64,000 bases of DNA, taken from NCBI RefSeq assembly GCF_009797935.1, contig NZ_VOLC01000005.1:248001-312000 (forward strand), given 5' to 3'. The position numbers were made by a program, and so were the translations under genes. Positions 62,485 through 64,000 of the stretch are shown piece after piece. Source of the stretch: Lunatibacter salilacus (GTDB taxonomy: Bacteria > Bacteroidota > Bacteroidia > Cytophagales > Cyclobacteriaceae). The notes beneath the pieces are model-generated. The model was not told where the DNA came from and did not search any database. It saw only the letters and a list, made by a program, of their open reading frames with translations. The first letter of the stretch is position 1. Each line of letters begins with the position of its first letter.

Positions 62485-64000
62485 GGGTTTAAGCTATCGA
62501 TTATATATTTATTTGCTAATTTACCAAAATCTTCCAATTCTGCATCTTTCCATTGCTGATCAAGCGATAATTCTTCGGCCATTATTTCCGCCACCCTTGG
62601 TGCCATTTCCTTTGCGGCCTTTGCATCCAAGATAAGTACACGCATTCTTCTTGATAAAATATCTTCGACTTTCAGGGCCATTTCTTCCCGGATAGCCCAG
62701 ACCACTTCAGCCGCTGTATATGGATATCTAGGGTGCAGCAATTCGGACCAAGCCGGATTTTCGGCAGCTAATGCGGCTATATTTCTGGCATCCAGACCGT
62801 ATACCTGCGTGTGGCCCTCTAATAAGTCTGTAGTATACCCATGAAGGTGGATATCCTTGGATGTACTTTCTGCCGGGTTTATGCCAGTTACCTTATAAAA
62901 TGCATCAACGGTATCTTCCCCCATTTTCCTGAAGGTGGTCCATTTCCCACCCGTAAGTGTGATCAGCTTACTATCTGAAATAATAATTTTGTGGCTGCGT
63001 GAAATTTCCTTCGTTTTGGTGCTTCCTTCCTTGGGTGCGGCCAATGGCCTTAACCCTGCAAAAACGGACAATACATCCTCGCGTGTAGGTGCTTTGACCA
63101 AAAAATCAGCAGCGGTCTCCAGAATAAAATCAATTTCACTCTCCAAAGGCCTTGGTTCCAACTTGGCTTTTTCCCGGATGGTATCTGTGGTTCCCACGAC
63201 AAGTTTGCCCTGCCAGGGAACGGCAAAAAGCACCCTCCCGTCAGAAGTTGCCGGGATCATCAGCGCATCTTTTCCTCCCAAAAAAGACAAATCCATTACC
63301 AAGTGAATGCCTTGACTGGGTTGAATCATTTTACCTATATCCGGCTGATCCATTTTCAGGATTTTATCAGCAAAAACCCCGGTGGCATTTATGATGGCTT
63401 TTGCCTGCACCCTGTATTTTTTCTTGCCAATGCTGTCTTTTACCTCTACGCCTGATACCTTTCCATCCGCATCTTTTTGAATTTTTGTCACCCCACAGTG
63501 ATTTACGACGCAGCCTCCCCGGTCATCACAGGTTTGGGCAATAGACAAAGCAAGACGGGCATCGTCAAATTGCCCATCATGGTAAACTATCCCCCCGCGA
63601 AGACCTTTTTCTTTTATCCGGGGAAGACGGTTTAAGGCTTCCTCCCGGGAGATGAATCTGGACTTGCCAAGACGAAGGCTTCCAGCCATCCAATCATATA
63701 TCTTTAACCCGATGGAATATTTCCACCTATCAACAAAGGTATATAAAGGAATAATAAAAGGTTGATTCTTGGTCAAGTGAGGGGCATTCTGAAGAAGTCG
63801 ACCCCGCTCTCTGAGGGCCTCGAAAACCAGCCCTATTTCCCCCTGCGCCAAGTACCTCACACCCCCATGCACCAACTTCGTACTTCTGCTGGATGTTCCC
63901 TGGGCAAAATCCGCTTTTTCGAATAGAGCCACACTTAACCCTCGGGACAAGGCATCGAGCGCAACGCCTAAACCGGACGCACCTCCTCCTATAACGACCA
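62481..64000 (-). CDS. glpD: Glycerol-3-phosphate dehydrogenase (FAD-dependent), 5' end cut by window
   Basis: The 3' portion of glpD: the frame from the right edge reads [20 protein letters not shown], the FAD-binding motif at the N-terminus, and continues through [40 protein letters not shown] and the C-terminal DAO_C region to the stop at 62481. About 506 residues are visible and only a few N-terminal residues should be missing, as the usual length is slightly above 500. The enzyme oxidises sn-glycerol 3-phosphate to dihydroxyacetone phosphate and passes electrons to quinone at the inner membrane. It is the first gene of glpD-glpK-glpF. Confidence 0.95.
   Translation of the reverse strand, partial: VVIGGGASGLGVALDALSRGLSVALFEKADFAQGTSSRSTKLVHGGVRYLAQGEIGLVFEALRERGRLLQNAPHLTKNQPFIIPLYTFVDRWKYSIGLKIYDWMAGSLRLGKSRFISREEALNRLPRIKEKGLRGGIVYHDGQFDDARLALSIAQTCDDRGGCVVNHCGVTKIQKDADGKVSGVEVKDSIGKKKYRVQAKAIINATGVFADKILKMDQPDIGKMIQPSQGIHLVMDLSFLGGKDALMIPATSDGRVLFAVPWQGKLVVGTTDTIREKAKLEPRPLESEIDFILETAADFLVKAPTREDVLSVFAGLRPLAAPKEGSTKTKEISRSHKIIISDSKLITLTGGKWTTFRKMGEDTVDAFYKVTGINPAESTSKDIHLHGYTTDLLEGHTQVYGLDARNIAALAAENPAWSELLHPRYPYTAAEVVWAIREEMALKVEDILSRRMRVLILDAKAAKEMAPRVAEIMAEELSLDQQWKDAELEDFGKLANKYIIDSLNP

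Overview
The window reads as chromosomal DNA of a Bacteroidota bacterium, most likely of the order Cytophagales and possibly the family Cyclobacteriaceae. This rests on the gene families present: DUF4221 six-bladed propeller lipoproteins, long-form NusB, a sulfatase/rhamnosidase fusion, a separate atpDC unit, and a BlaI/M56 pair with a TonB-like C-terminus. It also rests on the recurring Bacteroidota promoter element TAnnTTTG. The genus is inference. No rRNA, tRNA, CRISPR array or intact transposase was seen.

Layout. 0-3.3 kb: a cut-off hypothetical protein, a DUF2784 membrane protein, a cysteine-rich copper-binding protein and an AbgT-family transporter. 3.6-13.5 kb: a secreted 1167-residue sulfatase fused to a GH78 alpha-L-rhamnosidase, a BlaI/BlaR1-type regulator pair with a clear operator-promoter, a secreted alpha/beta-hydrolase, a calcium-type P-ATPase and an SMR exporter. 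13.5-14.7 kb: a graveyard of gene remnants and degenerate repeats. 14.7-18.6 kb: a DUF1080 protein and a PQQ-like dehydrogenase with a cytochrome c tail, as a two-gene operon.

18.6-29.5 kb is the most accessory-looking part. It holds five DUF4221 or related propeller lipoproteins, three intact, one frameshifted and one with an in-frame TGA. Two of them lie on a duplicated segment that includes about 200 bp upstream, with an Rpn-family nuclease gene between the copies. A Uma2 nuclease and a DUF4143-type ATPase follow, with AT-rich repeats and nested palindromes.

29.6-47 kb is mostly housekeeping: DUF2721-ltaE-rarA, an ECF sigma/anti-sigma pair, lpdA, fabG, an ABC exporter, leucine dehydrogenase, the cluster nusB-ytxH-DUF1573-yajC-ybbR-coaE, an NlpC/P60 lipoprotein and atpD-atpC. 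47-54.2 kb looks like a stress or regulation cluster: a PPOX-fold protein, dodecin, a candidate structured RNA, a 57-residue lysine-rich protein, a sigma-54 activator whose receiver domain carries Glu at the phospho-acceptor site, a small membrane protein, a DUF892 ferritin-like protein, a single-domain response regulator and an acidic disordered protein. 55.4-59.3 kb has a DoxX-like membrane protein divergent from an FtsX/MacB-type permease. At 59.5-60.1 kb an AbiEi-like antitoxin gene is broken by a CACATAG-type repeat. The window ends in the glycerol operon glpD-glpK-glpF, with glpD running off the edge.

How the genes work together: the sulfatase/rhamnosidase, esterase and DUF1080/dehydrogenase pair fit an organism that degrades sulfated or rhamnose-containing polysaccharides such as algal ulvan. 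No SusC/SusD pair or other polysaccharide-utilisation genes are in view. The strongest new leads are the structured RNA candidate, the Glu-for-Asp sigma-54 activator, the lpdA terminator that contains the GTG start of the sigma factor, the repeat inserted in an antitoxin gene, and the duplicated propeller array.
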